A stretch of DNA of 64,000 bases from JALZVT01 sp964634815 (GTDB lineage Bacteria > Pseudomonadota > Gammaproteobacteria > Pseudomonadales > Azotimanducaceae): NCBI GenBank assembly GCA_964634815.1, contig CAZWMD010000018.1, forward strand, positions 1 through 64,000, in the 5' to 3' direction. The notes beneath the pieces are model-generated. The model worked only from the letters and a program-made list of their open reading frames with translations. It was not told where the DNA came from and did not search any database. Both the position numbers and the translations under genes were made by a program. Positions 1-9,002 of this stretch are shown here, piece by piece. Numbering within the stretch: the first letter of the stretch is position 1; every line of letters starts with the position of its first letter.

Positions 1-7
1 ATTTGAA

Positions 8-24
8 CTAATACACCTAATACA
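8..24. repeat. Direct repeat CTAATACA upstream of GntR gene
   Basis: The octamer CTAATACA occurs at 8-15 and again at 17-24, a 9-bp period, about 40 bp before the GntR start codon. YtrA-type GntR regulators commonly repress their own operon, so this could be part of an operator. That is inference: the window begins only 60 bp upstream, and no convincing -35/-10 pair is visible. Confidence 0.3.
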
Positions 25-60
25 GTAGGGTGGGCATTATCTTCTCCAGAAACGGTATGC

Positions 61-435
61 GTGACCGACCCGACCAACCTAATAGTCCTTGATCCCAAAT
101 CCGGCGAACCGGTTTACCGTCAGTTGGTAAATCAGGTGCTCCAGGCGATAGCCAAAGGACATCTGGTGGCCGGTGAAACCTTGCCGTCGGTTAGGAAGCT
201 TGCAAAAACGCTTACCGTGAACCCTATGACGGTTTCAAAAGCCTATGGCTTGTTGGAAACCTCTGGGGCGGTCGTTCGTCGCCATGGGATTGGGATGATT
301 GTTGCGGAGGTGAAGGTTTCGACCGAGGACGTTTTAAAACCGCAGGTGGAAAAGATCGTTGCAAGTGCTCGTTCGCTAGATCTTCGGCGTGACGAGCTTT
401 TGAAACTTGTGCGGCAGCTATGGGAGGAGAAATGA
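61..435 (+). CDS. GntR-family regulator, YtrA type
   Basis: A 124-residue transcription factor with an N-terminal winged helix-turn-helix (about residues 15-75, containing the PVYRQL, LPSVRKLA and VNPMTVSKAY stretches typical of GntR). The C-terminal tail is short and has no room for a FadR- or UTRA-type ligand domain. This is the compact YtrA architecture, normally the first gene of an ABC transporter operon, as here. The start is GTG at 61. The stop overlaps the ATPase start (ATGA at 432-435), so the two are translationally coupled. It probably represses its own operon; the inducer is unknown. Confidence 0.88.
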   Translation: MTDPTNLIVLDPKSGEPVYRQLVNQVLQAIAKGHLVAGETLPSVRKLAKTLTVNPMTVSKAYGLLETSGAVVRRHGIGMIVAEVKVSTEDVLKPQVEKIVASARSLDLRRDELLKLVRQLWEEK

Positions 436-1313
436 GTGATCTGAAAGTTATTGCACAGATGCAGCATGCAGTGTCGGGCTATGGCGCGGAGCCGATATTA
501 AAGGGCGTTGATCTAACGTTAGAGCAGGGCACCATTACCGGATTGTTGGGCCGCAATGGGGCCGGCAAAACTACTCTGATGCGCACGTTGGTTGGGTTGA
601 TTAAACCAAGCTTAGGTGAGGCCCAAATCTTCGGTGAGTCAAGCTACACAAGTTCCAGCAGAGCGCGCCGGCGACTTGGCTATGTTTCGCAAGAGGCAGT
701 GGATTTGGGTGTCTTGCGCAGTGTGCGCGAAGTGGTTTATGCCTTCTCACAGTTTTATCCCACGTGGGACAAGGCGCAGTCTGACAAACGCATGCAGGAC
801 TGGGGCCTGGCATCGAAGAGCCAAAGCAGTTTGTCGACCGGGGAACGGCAGAAGGTTTCTCTATTGCTTGGTATGGGACACAACCCCGATTTTCTCGTGT
901 TGGATGAGCCAGTGAGCAGTCTAGATCCGGCCGCACGCCGTGATTTCATGTCAGAGCTGGTGGACCAGAACTTCATGAAAGGCCAAACGGTTTTACTGTC
1001 GAGCCACATTACCAGTGATATTGAGCGAATCGCGTCACATGTCGCCATTGTGCGTGATGGGGAAGTGGTCCTTCACCGCGAGTTAGATGAGCTAAGAGAA
1101 TTTACCAAGCTGGTTACTTTTAATGCGGGGTCAGCAGAATCGATCAGTGACGTGGAAGGGTTGTTCGTTCGATTTGGCAACCAGGCCTGGATTCATTGTG
1201 AATCCGATACCTTGTTGCGTAACGAAGTCGCTCGCTCCGGTTTTTCTCTGGAAGAGTTTTTTTTAGCGATGACCGACCAGTCTGCTGCGCTGCCTCCGAA
1301 GGTGAAGAAGTGA
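432..1313 (+). CDS. ABC transporter ATP-binding protein
   Basis: A 293-residue ATPase of the CcmA/YtrB-like exporter group. Visible motifs are Walker A GRNGAGKTT, the Q-loop region (YVSQEAV), signature STGERQKVSLL, Walker B FLVLDEP with a D-loop, and an H-loop in LLSSHI. I place the start at ATG 432, preceded by the strong ribosome site GGGAGGAG and overlapping the regulator stop, rather than at ATG 420, which would encode the ribosome site itself. The gene ends in GTGA, overlapping the permease start. It would power export or extrusion by the membrane protein that follows; the substrate is not evident. Confidence 0.9.
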   Translation: MSDLKVIAQMQHAVSGYGAEPILKGVDLTLEQGTITGLLGRNGAGKTTLMRTLVGLIKPSLGEAQIFGESSYTSSSRARRRLGYVSQEAVDLGVLRSVREVVYAFSQFYPTWDKAQSDKRMQDWGLASKSQSSLSTGERQKVSLLLGMGHNPDFLVLDEPVSSLDPAARRDFMSELVDQNFMKGQTVLLSSHITSDIERIASHVAIVRDGEVVLHRELDELREFTKLVTFNAGSAESISDVEGLFVRFGNQAWIHCESDTLLRNEVARSGFSLEEFFLAMTDQSAALPPKVKK

Positions 1314-2410
1314 TCTTCAACCGAATCAGAGCGGCTGGAACACTGGTTACGCCATCTACATTTATGGGCTGGATTGGCCTGTTGATGATGTGTTGCGCTT
1401 ATTTTTGGTTAAGCTATCAACCGCCGGCTGCGCTGCAATTTCAAACTGCTTACCTCGGGCTTGCTGGTTTCTGGATCGCGTTTAAAACTCGGCCGCTGTG
1501 GCACATTGAAACTCTTCGTCTTGTGCCTGAGTTTTCGGTGTCTTTGTGCGTTTATGTTTTGCTTTTGATATCGGTGGTGTATGGAGTCGTTGCTCTGATT
1601 AAGCTGCAGTCCGGCCAATCGTTGGATATGTTGCTGCTGCATGCAGGTGTGGCATTGGTTTTGGTGATCTCAGCTCGGGTTGATTTCAACAGTTTTTGGA
1701 TGATGCAACTTGTTGTGCTCTTAAACGCGCACTATTTGCTGGAGTTTCTTGGTCGTTGGAGCCATTTACCCTGGGCGCAGGTTCTATTCTTGGTGGGTAG
1801 TCTCGCATTGGCCTCCATCTACTGCATTCTCTGTACTCAAGCTTGGGATCAGTTTGATTGGTACCAGCAACGCCGGGAATCTGAAATTGGATCGTGGATA
1901 GGTGCGAGTGAGCGTAGAAGCCGTATGACTCGGCTGACACTGGGTTTGGGAACCTTGCTTTTTATTGTGGCTGCTTGGACGTATCAGTCAGGTGCACTAA
2001 CAACCGATGTGGTTTTGTACTACACCGGCCCTTTGGTCGTTCTGGGTGTACCGTTGATATTTGTTGATTCTATCAGGCCAAAAATGATTGCTTGGTGGGT
2101 GACTGCCAGGGACGATACGCGTGAAGCTCTTGGATCGCGCGCCATGCTCAGTGTGTATGCCAATATCCTATTGGTTGCCGGTTTTTTTGTTGTCGTAGCG
2201 CTAACTGGTTTGATTGCGTTTGGCCGAGTTAACTGGCTGATCCTAAGCAACCTTTTACTTGCTCTGGCGTTCGCCGGGCCACTTGTGTGCATCTCTGTGT
2301 ACTATATGAATCAGCTGCAAAAGGCAGGGTTGTACCCTCTGTATATAGTTTGTGCTTTGGCCACAACATCGTTGGCTTTGTTCTGGTTGGGTAGCTTTTT
2401 GCCCGCAGGC
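1310..2410 (+). CDS. ABC transporter membrane protein (truncated by gap)
   Basis: The reading frame starts at GTG 1310, overlapping the ATPase stop, and runs 367 codons into the N gap at 2411. The product is highly hydrophobic, with roughly ten predicted membrane segments (for example residues 17-35, 70-95 and 150-175) separated by short charged loops. It shows no recognisable family signature beyond polytopic membrane protein. Its place after a GntR/ATPase pair makes it the probable permease. The 3' end is missing: the few codons read after the gap in this frame are not evidence of the true C-terminus. Confidence 0.7.
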
Positions 2411-2510
2411 NNNNNNNNNNNNNNNNNNNNNNNNNNNNNNNNNNNNNNNNNNNNNNNNNNNNNNNNNNNNNNNNNNNNNNNNNNNNNNNNNNNNNNNNNN
2501 NNNNNNNNNN
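2411..2510. other. Assembly gap (100 N), no flanking overlap
   Basis: One hundred Ns. Unlike the other three gaps, the two edges share no sequence. The real missing length is therefore unknown and the permease gene is cut. The sequence after the gap opens with TTCGACAAGCCATACTGAGC, which resembles an arm of a dispersed TTCGACAAGC-type intergenic repeat. Such a repeat could have broken the assembly, but this is a guess. Confidence 0.95.
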
Positions 2511-2737
2511 TTCGACAAGCCATACTGAGCTAATGGAGTCGAGTAATCTCTAAGCCCTTGTTGAATATTGGAAAATGACAAAAAAACAGTCAAACATTCG
2601 GCGCCTTAGTTGGCACTTTTCTTGGTGAGACCGACGGTTCCGGGGCATCCCTTGGCACCCTGTGATCAATGACACAAACCACCGGTTAACGGCTTCGTAC
2701 ACTGAGCTTGTAAATTTACACAAGTACGGAGGCGCTC
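2511..2737. other. Intergenic region between gap and DUF805 gene
   Basis: No credible coding sequence on either strand. It holds an AT-rich segment around 2545-2600 and, close to the downstream gene, the perfect palindrome listed separately. A promoter for the DUF805 operon should lie here, but I cannot assign -35/-10 boxes with confidence. Confidence 0.5.
2709..2720. promoter_or_regulatory. Perfect palindrome TGTAAATTTACA
   Basis: A 12-bp perfect inverted repeat TGTAAATTTACA flanked by CTT and CAAG, ending 17 bp before the DUF805 start codon and just upstream of its ribosome site (ACGGAGG). The position and symmetry fit a dimeric repressor operator controlling the DUF805/FAD-methyltransferase operon. 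The cognate regulator is not identifiable. Confidence 0.4.
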
Positions 2738-3103
2738 ATGTTGTCGCCCCTCACTCGGATGTTTGCCACCAGTGGCAGGCAATCACGGCGTAGTTTTTGG
2801 CTCACCACTCTCATCGCGTGGCTAGTGTTTGCGGTAGCACAGCTCGGCATCAGCGATTTGCTGGGTCGCAACGCCACTATCGTTCTTTATCCATTCATGC
2901 TTGGCATCCTTTATGTCTGCTGCGCCAGGCGTTATCACGATCTCGACAAGTCTGCCTGGTGGTTATTGCTGTTACTTATACCCGTCGCAGGTCCGCTGTG
3001 GTGTGTCATCGAACTCGCCCTGCGCCGAGGTAGTTACGGCGAAAATCGCTATGGCAGCGATCCAAGAGAGCCAGGAGGAGACTATATGGTGGTCGCCACA
3101 TGA
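2738..3103 (+). CDS. DUF805 inner-membrane protein
   Basis: A 121-residue protein matching the DUF805 (YhaH/YhaI-like) pattern: an N-terminal RxSFW segment, a membrane helix at about 22-42, a second at 48-63, the conserved RRYHDLDKSAWW motif near 64-75, a third helix (LLLLLIPVAGPLW), and a terminal GENRYGSDP. The molecular function of the family is not known. ATG 2738 is preceded by ACGGAGG. The last codons overlap the next gene by 4 bp (ATGA), so it is the first gene of a tight three-gene operon. Confidence 0.88.
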   Translation: MLSPLTRMFATSGRQSRRSFWLTTLIAWLVFAVAQLGISDLLGRNATIVLYPFMLGILYVCCARRYHDLDKSAWWLLLLLIPVAGPLWCVIELALRRGSYGENRYGSDPREPGGDYMVVAT

Positions 3104-5403
3104 ACACTCAACAAACAGCTCTTCCGAAGACCAAATCGACAGACGAATCACACGAAGCTCAGCCGATCAGAACCGTAAATGATGTGACCGGTTTAAACCC
3201 CGTCTCAGTTTGGGGCGTGGCGACACCTACCAGTGTCGAAGAACTGCAAAAAATAGTTCGTAACACTCGTGGCTCTCTGTCTATAGGCGGCGGGCACTTC
3301 AGCATGGGTGGTCAAACCGCAAGCGAGGGCAGTCTTCATCTCGACATGCGTCACTTCAACAGAGTGTTGAACTTCAATCCTATCGAAAAACAGATAGTGG
3401 TTGAGAGTGGTGTGCGATGGTGTGATATCCAACGATTTATTGATCCGCACGGCCTTGCTGTAAAGATCATGCAAACCTACGCTAATTTCACTGTAGGTGG
3501 CTCGCTATCTGTAAACGTGCACGGTCGCTACGTCGGTCTCGGACCACTGGTGCTGTCGGTGGAAGAGATTCAGTTGTTGCTCGCAGACGGAGCATTGATC
3601 GTTGCTAACCGAACCCAGCACGCCGAGCTGTTTCACAGTGTAATCGGCGGTTACGGCGGGTTTGGTATTATTGTGCAGGCGACCCTTAGTCTTGCGGATA
3701 ATGTGCGACTGGAACGCATTAGCAAAAAGCTTGATACCGCCAACTATCTCGATCACTTTCGGTCGGTGCAAAACCAGCCACGCAAGGCTGTTTTGCACAA
3801 CGCAGATCTCTATCCGCCTCACTTTCGAAAGCTGCGGTCAGTCTCATGGTATGAAACCGATCGTCCTGCGACCACCGTAGATCGACTACAAAAAGTCGCG
3901 CGTAGACACTGGTTGGAAAAGTACTTTTACTGGTCTTTCACTGAATCGTTGTTTGGCAATTGGCGTCGTGAACATATTGTTGATCCGCTTCTTTATTTAA
4001 AGCGCAAAGTTCACTGGCGGAACTATGAAGCCGGTTACGATGTTGCCGAACTTGAACCAGTAAGTCGCGAAAGCCGTACTTATGTATTGCAAGAGTATTT
4101 TGTGCCGGTTGATAAGTTCGACGACTTTGTAGAACGAATGGGCGAGATACTCAATCGACACAAGGTGAACGTGATAAACGTTTCTGTTCGCCACGCTAGT
4201 GCTGATACTGAAACCCTGATGTCGTGGGCACCAGTCGAAACCTTCGCCTTTGTGCTTTACTACAAACAACGGACTCGAGAAAACGCTCGTGCCCGAGTTG
4301 CCGTGTGGACTCGAGAGCTGATTGATGCGGCGCTGGCCTGCGACGGCAGCTACTATTTGCCTTATCAGGCTCACGCCACTGATGATCAGTTTCACCGGGC
4401 GTACCCGCGCGCTCTCAAAGCGTTTGATCTGAAAGCCACCGTTGATCCTACGTTTCGATTCAGAAATGTTATCTGGGACCGATACTACGGCTCGCCAGAC
4501 ACCATGACTAAGCCGCGACAGATCTCCACCAGCTCAGAGTTTCATCAAGTATTTGGCTATACCGGTAGCAGAGACGATTTCTATCGCTTTTTGCAGGTAG
4601 TGTTTCGTCTGCAACCGGAAGACCGAATGCATCAACTCATTAGGGAAGCCTGCGAACGGCATCCACTGTCCCAGGATCCGTCCGTCAATCCTGACGAGGC
4701 GATCTACCGGGACGTGCAGCAGAAACTGGGCAAAATCCGCCCGTGGCACAGTATTTTCAGCTACGCACTGCCTGCGCTGGCTACCCAGAAAAAAGAGATG
4801 ACGCGACAAACGTTGCAACTGCTTGGTGCTCGCCAGAAGCTCGATGGCTATCTGGAGATCGGGTCAACAGGTCGTTACGCATCCAGTTTGGCAAAAAAAA
4901 TCAGCATTACCGGGCCAGTTTACTTCGTAGCTGACGAGCCACCCAGTAACTCACCGGTAGACATTGCGGAGCGGGGTGGGTTACGCAAACTAGGTACTTA
5001 TTTGCCGCTGGACGATTACGCGCCGCTAGATGATGCAATCGAAGACGAAAGCGTCGATTTTGTGAGTTGTCTTATCGGTTTGCATCATGTTCCACCGGCT
5101 AAGCTTGAGAGTTTCCTGGCATCTATCGCACGAGTATTGCGACCGGGCGGAGTCTTCGTGCTCAGAGATCACGATGTCAGCACACCAGCCATGGATAAGT
5201 TTGTGGCGCTGGTACACACCGTCTTTAACTGTGGCACTGATGTCTCTTGGGACGAAAACGCGGCAGAGCGGCGTCACTTTGCTTCTGTTCCCACCTGGAT
5301 TGAACGCATAGAAAAACAGGGTTTGGTAGATGAAGGTAATCGGCTATTGCAGGCCAACGACCCTTCAGCCAACACGCTACTGTCGTTCGTAAAAATGCCA
5401 TGA
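3100..5403 (+). CDS. FAD-binding oxidase fused to methyltransferase domain
   Basis: A 767-residue two-domain protein. The N-terminal half is a FAD_binding_4 (vanillyl-alcohol-oxidase superfamily) module: SIGGGHFSMGG near residues 61-71 and GGSLSVNVHGR near 133-143, followed by a substrate-cap region to about 450. The C-terminal 200 residues resemble a class I SAM-dependent methyltransferase. A loosened motif I, YLEIGSTGRYAS (about 583-594), stands where LExGxGxG is expected. Further on are LIGLHHVPP (near 658) and a post-motif RVLRPGGVFVLRDHD. Flavin-dependent oxidation of an alcohol, lactone or sugar is likely; the substrate is unknown, and the degenerate motif I makes methylation uncertain. 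It overlaps both neighbours by 4 bp. Confidence 0.82.
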   Translation: MNTQQTALPKTKSTDESHEAQPIRTVNDVTGLNPVSVWGVATPTSVEELQKIVRNTRGSLSIGGGHFSMGGQTASEGSLHLDMRHFNRVLNFNPIEKQIVVESGVRWCDIQRFIDPHGLAVKIMQTYANFTVGGSLSVNVHGRYVGLGPLVLSVEEIQLLLADGALIVANRTQHAELFHSVIGGYGGFGIIVQATLSLADNVRLERISKKLDTANYLDHFRSVQNQPRKAVLHNADLYPPHFRKLRSVSWYETDRPATTVDRLQKVARRHWLEKYFYWSFTESLFGNWRREHIVDPLLYLKRKVHWRNYEAGYDVAELEPVSRESRTYVLQEYFVPVDKFDDFVERMGEILNRHKVNVINVSVRHASADTETLMSWAPVETFAFVLYYKQRTRENARARVAVWTRELIDAALACDGSYYLPYQAHATDDQFHRAYPRALKAFDLKATVDPTFRFRNVIWDRYYGSPDTMTKPRQISTSSEFHQVFGYTGSRDDFYRFLQVVFRLQPEDRMHQLIREACERHPLSQDPSVNPDEAIYRDVQQKLGKIRPWHSIFSYALPALATQKKEMTRQTLQLLGARQKLDGYLEIGSTGRYASSLAKKISITGPVYFVADEPPSNSPVDIAERGGLRKLGTYLPLDDYAPLDDAIEDESVDFVSCLIGLHHVPPAKLESFLASIARVLRPGGVFVLRDHDVSTPAMDKFVALVHTVFNCGTDVSWDENAAERRHFASVPTWIERIEKQGLVDEGNRLLQANDPSANTLLSFVKMP

Positions 5404-6586
5404 GGTTGCAAGGCACACTTCGACTGGGGTTACTGTCTGGATTCTTGTTGCTTGGCCTTAGCTTGCCAGTGCAAGGTAGCGAAATACTGACACCCCCCGA
5501 AGATCGGCGAACAGGAGATCAGACCTTTCTGACGTTTCCTGAATGGTTTCTGGTGCATAGCCCAACGGAGTATGCGAGCTACGTAAAGACAAATCCGCCA
5601 ACGGATTTTCCGTTCTTTGGGCACATCAGGCAGCTATGGAGCTCCTACGCGGCAATGTACTCCGAGGTGAAAACCCGCTACCCCTTCAATGGCGAATACC
5701 ACACCATGATTATGGTGATAGGTGTAAGCACTACCGCTGAATACGGCCTGCGCACCGCCTGGGAAACCCTCATGGGGCGATTGTCAGAGTGGTCGGCCGC
5801 CGGAGAATTAACGCCGGAAGATCGGTTTGGTTCCCAGGTTGCAGATGACTACGCCCGGTTCATTCTCACCACACCCTGGTACGAGTTTGATTATTGGGGC
5901 GCACTGACCGGGCTTTGGTCTGAGGTGCCCCTGGCCGGGGATAACCTGTTTCGCCGCCTGGAGCGTCGCTATTTGTTGACCAGCGAATATCTGATCAAGG
6001 CAGGTTATGCGGCATTGATAGGTATGGGCGCACAGGCCAGTTTTGATGCGCCNNNNNNNNNNNNNNNNNNNNNNNNNNNNNNNNNNNNNNNNNNNNNNNN
6101 NNNNNNNNNNNNNNNNNNNNNNNNNNNNNNNNNNNNNNNNNNNNNNNNNNNNAGGCAGGTTATGCGGCATTGATAGGTATGGGCGCACAGGCCAGTTTTG
6201 ATGCGCCTGTGCAAACCACAATTAGTATCATCGATTCTCCTGTAGAGGGTGTGACTAAAAGTGAACCTATGGCTGGGGAGGCGGAGCTGTGGATGGCCGT
6301 TCTACCTCGCTATCAGCCCTTCACTGAGCAGGCTAACGAGCTTGCCGGTCAGGGTGTGCGGTTTGCTGAAATTGCCGGCAATCGCGGCGATATTCTGGTA
6401 TCTGTGTTAGCGCCGACAAGTTGGCCGTCGACCATTGATCACAGTCGACTCTTGTTTTCTCAGCCATTGCTCACTCAACCCGGAATATACCGTCGAGCTA
6501 TTGCGGTTCCGGTGGCGGAGCTGCACAACCTGTTGATTGCGGTTGACGATGGTCCTGCGCAGCTGGAGCACGTTTACGATTTCTAG
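5400..6586 (+). CDS. Exported protein of unknown family (split by assembly gap)
   Basis: The reading frame opens at ATG 5400, overlapping the oxidase stop, and enters the N gap at 6053. The 55 bp before the gap (5998-6052) are repeated exactly after it (6153-6207). Removing 155 bp joins the two halves in one frame of 343 residues ending at 6586, so I treat them as one intact gene. The N-terminus is a signal peptide or anchor (basic MRLQGTLR, hydrophobic core, VQGSE). The mature part opens with TFLTFPEWFLVHSPTEYASY and is rich in aromatic residues. I do not recognise the family. Operon position implies work with the DUF805 and FAD/methyltransferase proteins at the membrane or in the periplasm. 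Confidence 0.7.
6053..6152. other. Assembly gap (100 N) flanked by 55-bp duplication
   Basis: One hundred Ns between two identical 55-bp blocks (5998-6052 and 6153-6207). Fifty-five is a typical de Bruijn k-mer size, so the gap most likely marks two contig ends that overlap and were not merged. No sequence need be missing. Confidence 0.95.
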
Positions 6587-6617
6587 TGCGCCGGGGGGGC
6601 GAAGCGTCTTGTCCAGA

Positions 6618-7973
6618 TCAATCATCCAACTCATCAAGCGACTCACCCAACGCGTTAATTAGTGAGTCGATCTCTTTGGTAGTCGAGATAAATGGTAGGC
6701 CGAGTTGGATGGTATCGCCGCCATAGCGCACATAAAATCCTTTCTCCCAGCACTTCATGGCTATTTGGTAAGGACGCAGCGTGGGATCCTTACCCTCCTT
6801 GCCGCCTGGTACGAGTTGTAAGGCGCCCGCCAGACCAAAGTTACGAATATCAGCAACCAGGTTAGTTTGGTTGCTAAGGCTGTGTAGCCCGGCTTCAAAA
6901 ACGGGAGCCAGTTCTTTTACGCGATCAGGTAGACCTTCGGCTTCCAGTAGATCCAGTGTCGCAAGCGCCGCCGCGCAGGCCACGGGATGGCCGGAATAAG
7001 TATAGCCGTGCGGTAGCTCAACAAGATGTTCCGGACCACCCGCTGCCATCACGGTGTTGTAGATCTTTCCGTGCACAGCAGCCGCACCCATTGGAATGAT
7101 GCCGTTGGTCAATTGCTTGGCCAGGGCCATCATGTCTGGAATCACCCCAAAAGCATCCGCCCCACTCCAGGACCCCATGCGTCCGAAGCCGGTGATGACC
7201 TCGTCGAAGATCAACAGAATGTTGTGTTTGTCACACAAAGCTCGTAGCCGTTGAAGATAGCCCTCGGGCGGAGGTATGACGCCGGTAGAACCTGCCAGGG
7301 GCTCGACAATCACTGCGGCAATGTTCGACGCATCATTCAATGCAACCAGATCTTCCAGGCTATCCGCGAGGTGTGCCCCTGTTGCTGGCATGCCCCGGGT
7401 AAACCTGTTTTCTGCCAGTAAAGTGTGCGGCAGATGGTCGGCATCCAAACCCGGTCCCCACAGTTTGCGGTTTGCGCCGATGCCGCCAAAACTGATCCCG
7501 CCCCAACTCGCGCCGTGGTAGCCTCGGGCGCGACCGATGATGCGGGTCTTTGTGGGTTCACCCTTTAAACGCCAGTAAGCGCGTGCGATCTTGGTACAGG
7601 TGTCTACTGACTCAGATCCAGAGTTGGTATAGAAAACATGATCAATACCGTCTGGCATTAGTCCCACAATTCGATTGGCTAAATCGAATGCTCCAGGGTG
7701 TCCATGCTGGAAGGTCGGTGACATATCAAGTCTGCCGAGTTGTTCAGTGATGCGCTGGTTTATGTCAGCCCGGTTGTGTCCGGCGCCGGTGGTCCAAAGA
7801 CCAGACAATCCATCGAAGATCTGGCGTCCATCTGCCGAGGTGTAATAGCAACCGTCGGCAGCAACCACAGAGCGAGGATTGGTCTTGAATTCGCGATTGC
7901 CGGTGTAAGGCATCCAATAGGCTTGCATCTCGGCTTCGGTCAGGTCTGTTTTGTTTGCCGTTTGCTGATTCAC
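6618..7973 (-). CDS. Omega-amino acid:pyruvate aminotransferase, class III
   Basis: A 451-residue fold-type I PLP enzyme closely resembling the beta-alanine/omega-amino acid:pyruvate aminotransferase family (usual length about 445-450). Diagnostic segments are GLSGLWTTGAGHNR, YTNSGSESVDT, GYHGASWGG, LIFDEVITGFGR, and the PLP lysine at about residue 286 in LAKQLTNG. Start is GTG 7973 with a good GAGGAAG ribosome site. It is the last gene of the polyamine operon, 78 bp after agmatinase. It probably transaminates GABA, beta-alanine or a diamine-derived amino acid onto pyruvate; exact specificity cannot be read from sequence. Confidence 0.88.
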   Translation of the reverse strand: MNQQTANKTDLTEAEMQAYWMPYTGNREFKTNPRSVVAADGCYYTSADGRQIFDGLSGLWTTGAGHNRADINQRITEQLGRLDMSPTFQHGHPGAFDLANRIVGLMPDGIDHVFYTNSGSESVDTCTKIARAYWRLKGEPTKTRIIGRARGYHGASWGGISFGGIGANRKLWGPGLDADHLPHTLLAENRFTRGMPATGAHLADSLEDLVALNDASNIAAVIVEPLAGSTGVIPPPEGYLQRLRALCDKHNILLIFDEVITGFGRMGSWSGADAFGVIPDMMALAKQLTNGIIPMGAAAVHGKIYNTVMAAGGPEHLVELPHGYTYSGHPVACAAALATLDLLEAEGLPDRVKELAPVFEAGLHSLSNQTNLVADIRNFGLAGALQLVPGGKEGKDPTLRPYQIAMKCWEKGFYVRYGGDTIQLGLPFISTTKEIDSLINALGESLDELDD

Positions 7974-8051
7974 TCGTCTTCCTCGGTCGGCGCTATCGCG
8001 GTTGGTAGGGACAGAATACTGGGCTCATTCGATGAGATAAATACACAACTA

Positions 8052-9002
8052 TCACTGTGCTGAAGCGAATAGCGCCACCAGGTTCATGGCTAGGGTGGCG
8101 CCCGCAAGCGCGGTGATCTGACTGTTGTCGTATGCCGGCGCAACTTCCACCAGATCAGCGCCAACCAAATTAATACCGCGCAATCCGCGCAGGATTTGTT
8201 GAGCCTGCATGCTGGTTAAGCCACCGATTACTGGTGTGCCAGTGCCGGGTGCCATGGATGGGTCCAGGCAATCGATGTCGAACGTGAGGTAGGCAGGCCT
8301 CGTGCCCACAATCTTTCGCACCTGATCAACCAGTTCAGCAACCCCCAGTTCTGTCACCTGCTCGGCGCTGAACAGATTGAAACCGTGACTCTCAGGATTG
8401 AACGTGCGAATGCCGATTTGCGTGGAGCTTGTTGGGTCAACCAGATTTTGCTTCACGGCGTGATAGAACATGGTGCCGTGATCTATGCGTTCGCCATCTT
8501 CACGCCAGGTATCGCTATGGGCATCAAAATGAATCAGGCTTACTGGCGTTTGAATAGCGGCAACTAAAGACTGCAAGACAGGATAGGTGGAGAAGTGGTC
8601 GCCACCGAGCATCAATGTCTTCACCTGTTGTGAATGAATGGCTTTGAACTGTTGTGTGATCTCATTTGGGACACCGGCTGGATTGCCTGCATCAAACAGC
8701 ACGTCGCCGTAGTCGATGACTCGCAGTGATTCAAAGGGATCAAACTCCCATCCGTGCACGCGGTCCCACGCAATCATGCTTGAGGCCTCTCGAACAGCCC
8801 TGGGTCCAAAACGGGCACCCGGACGAGCGGTAGTCGCCAGATCGAATGGCACGCCAACCACAGCAAGATCACAGTTATCGAGCGACTTTGTGTAACGACG
8901 CCGCGCGAAGCTGAGCGCTCCGGAGAATGTGGGCTCTTCGCGGATACCTGTGCCGGGCGAGCGGGTGAAGGCGAGGTCAATGTCGTTAATGGTTGAAGTC
9001 AT
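8052..9002 (-). CDS. speB: Agmatinase / guanidinobutyrase (ureohydrolase)
   Basis: A 316-residue ureohydrolase with the binuclear manganese motifs of the arginase superfamily: GGDHFSTYP, HFDAHSDTW and FDIDCLDPSMAPGTGTP. The PGTGTPVIGGLT stretch is typical of agmatinases, which hydrolyse agmatine to putrescine and urea. A guanidinobutyrate specificity is the main alternative, since 4-guanidinobutyrate hydrolysis would yield GABA. ATG 9002 overlaps the permease stop by 4 bp (ATGA), so it is co-translated with the transporter. In this operon it would feed putrescine into the gamma-glutamylation route. Confidence 0.85.
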   Translation of the reverse strand: MTSTINDIDLAFTRSPGTGIREEPTFSGALSFARRRYTKSLDNCDLAVVGVPFDLATTARPGARFGPRAVREASSMIAWDRVHGWEFDPFESLRVIDYGDVLFDAGNPAGVPNEITQQFKAIHSQQVKTLMLGGDHFSTYPVLQSLVAAIQTPVSLIHFDAHSDTWREDGERIDHGTMFYHAVKQNLVDPTSSTQIGIRTFNPESHGFNLFSAEQVTELGVAELVDQVRKIVGTRPAYLTFDIDCLDPSMAPGTGTPVIGGLTSMQAQQILRGLRGINLVGADLVEVAPAYDNSQITALAGATLAMNLVALFASAQ

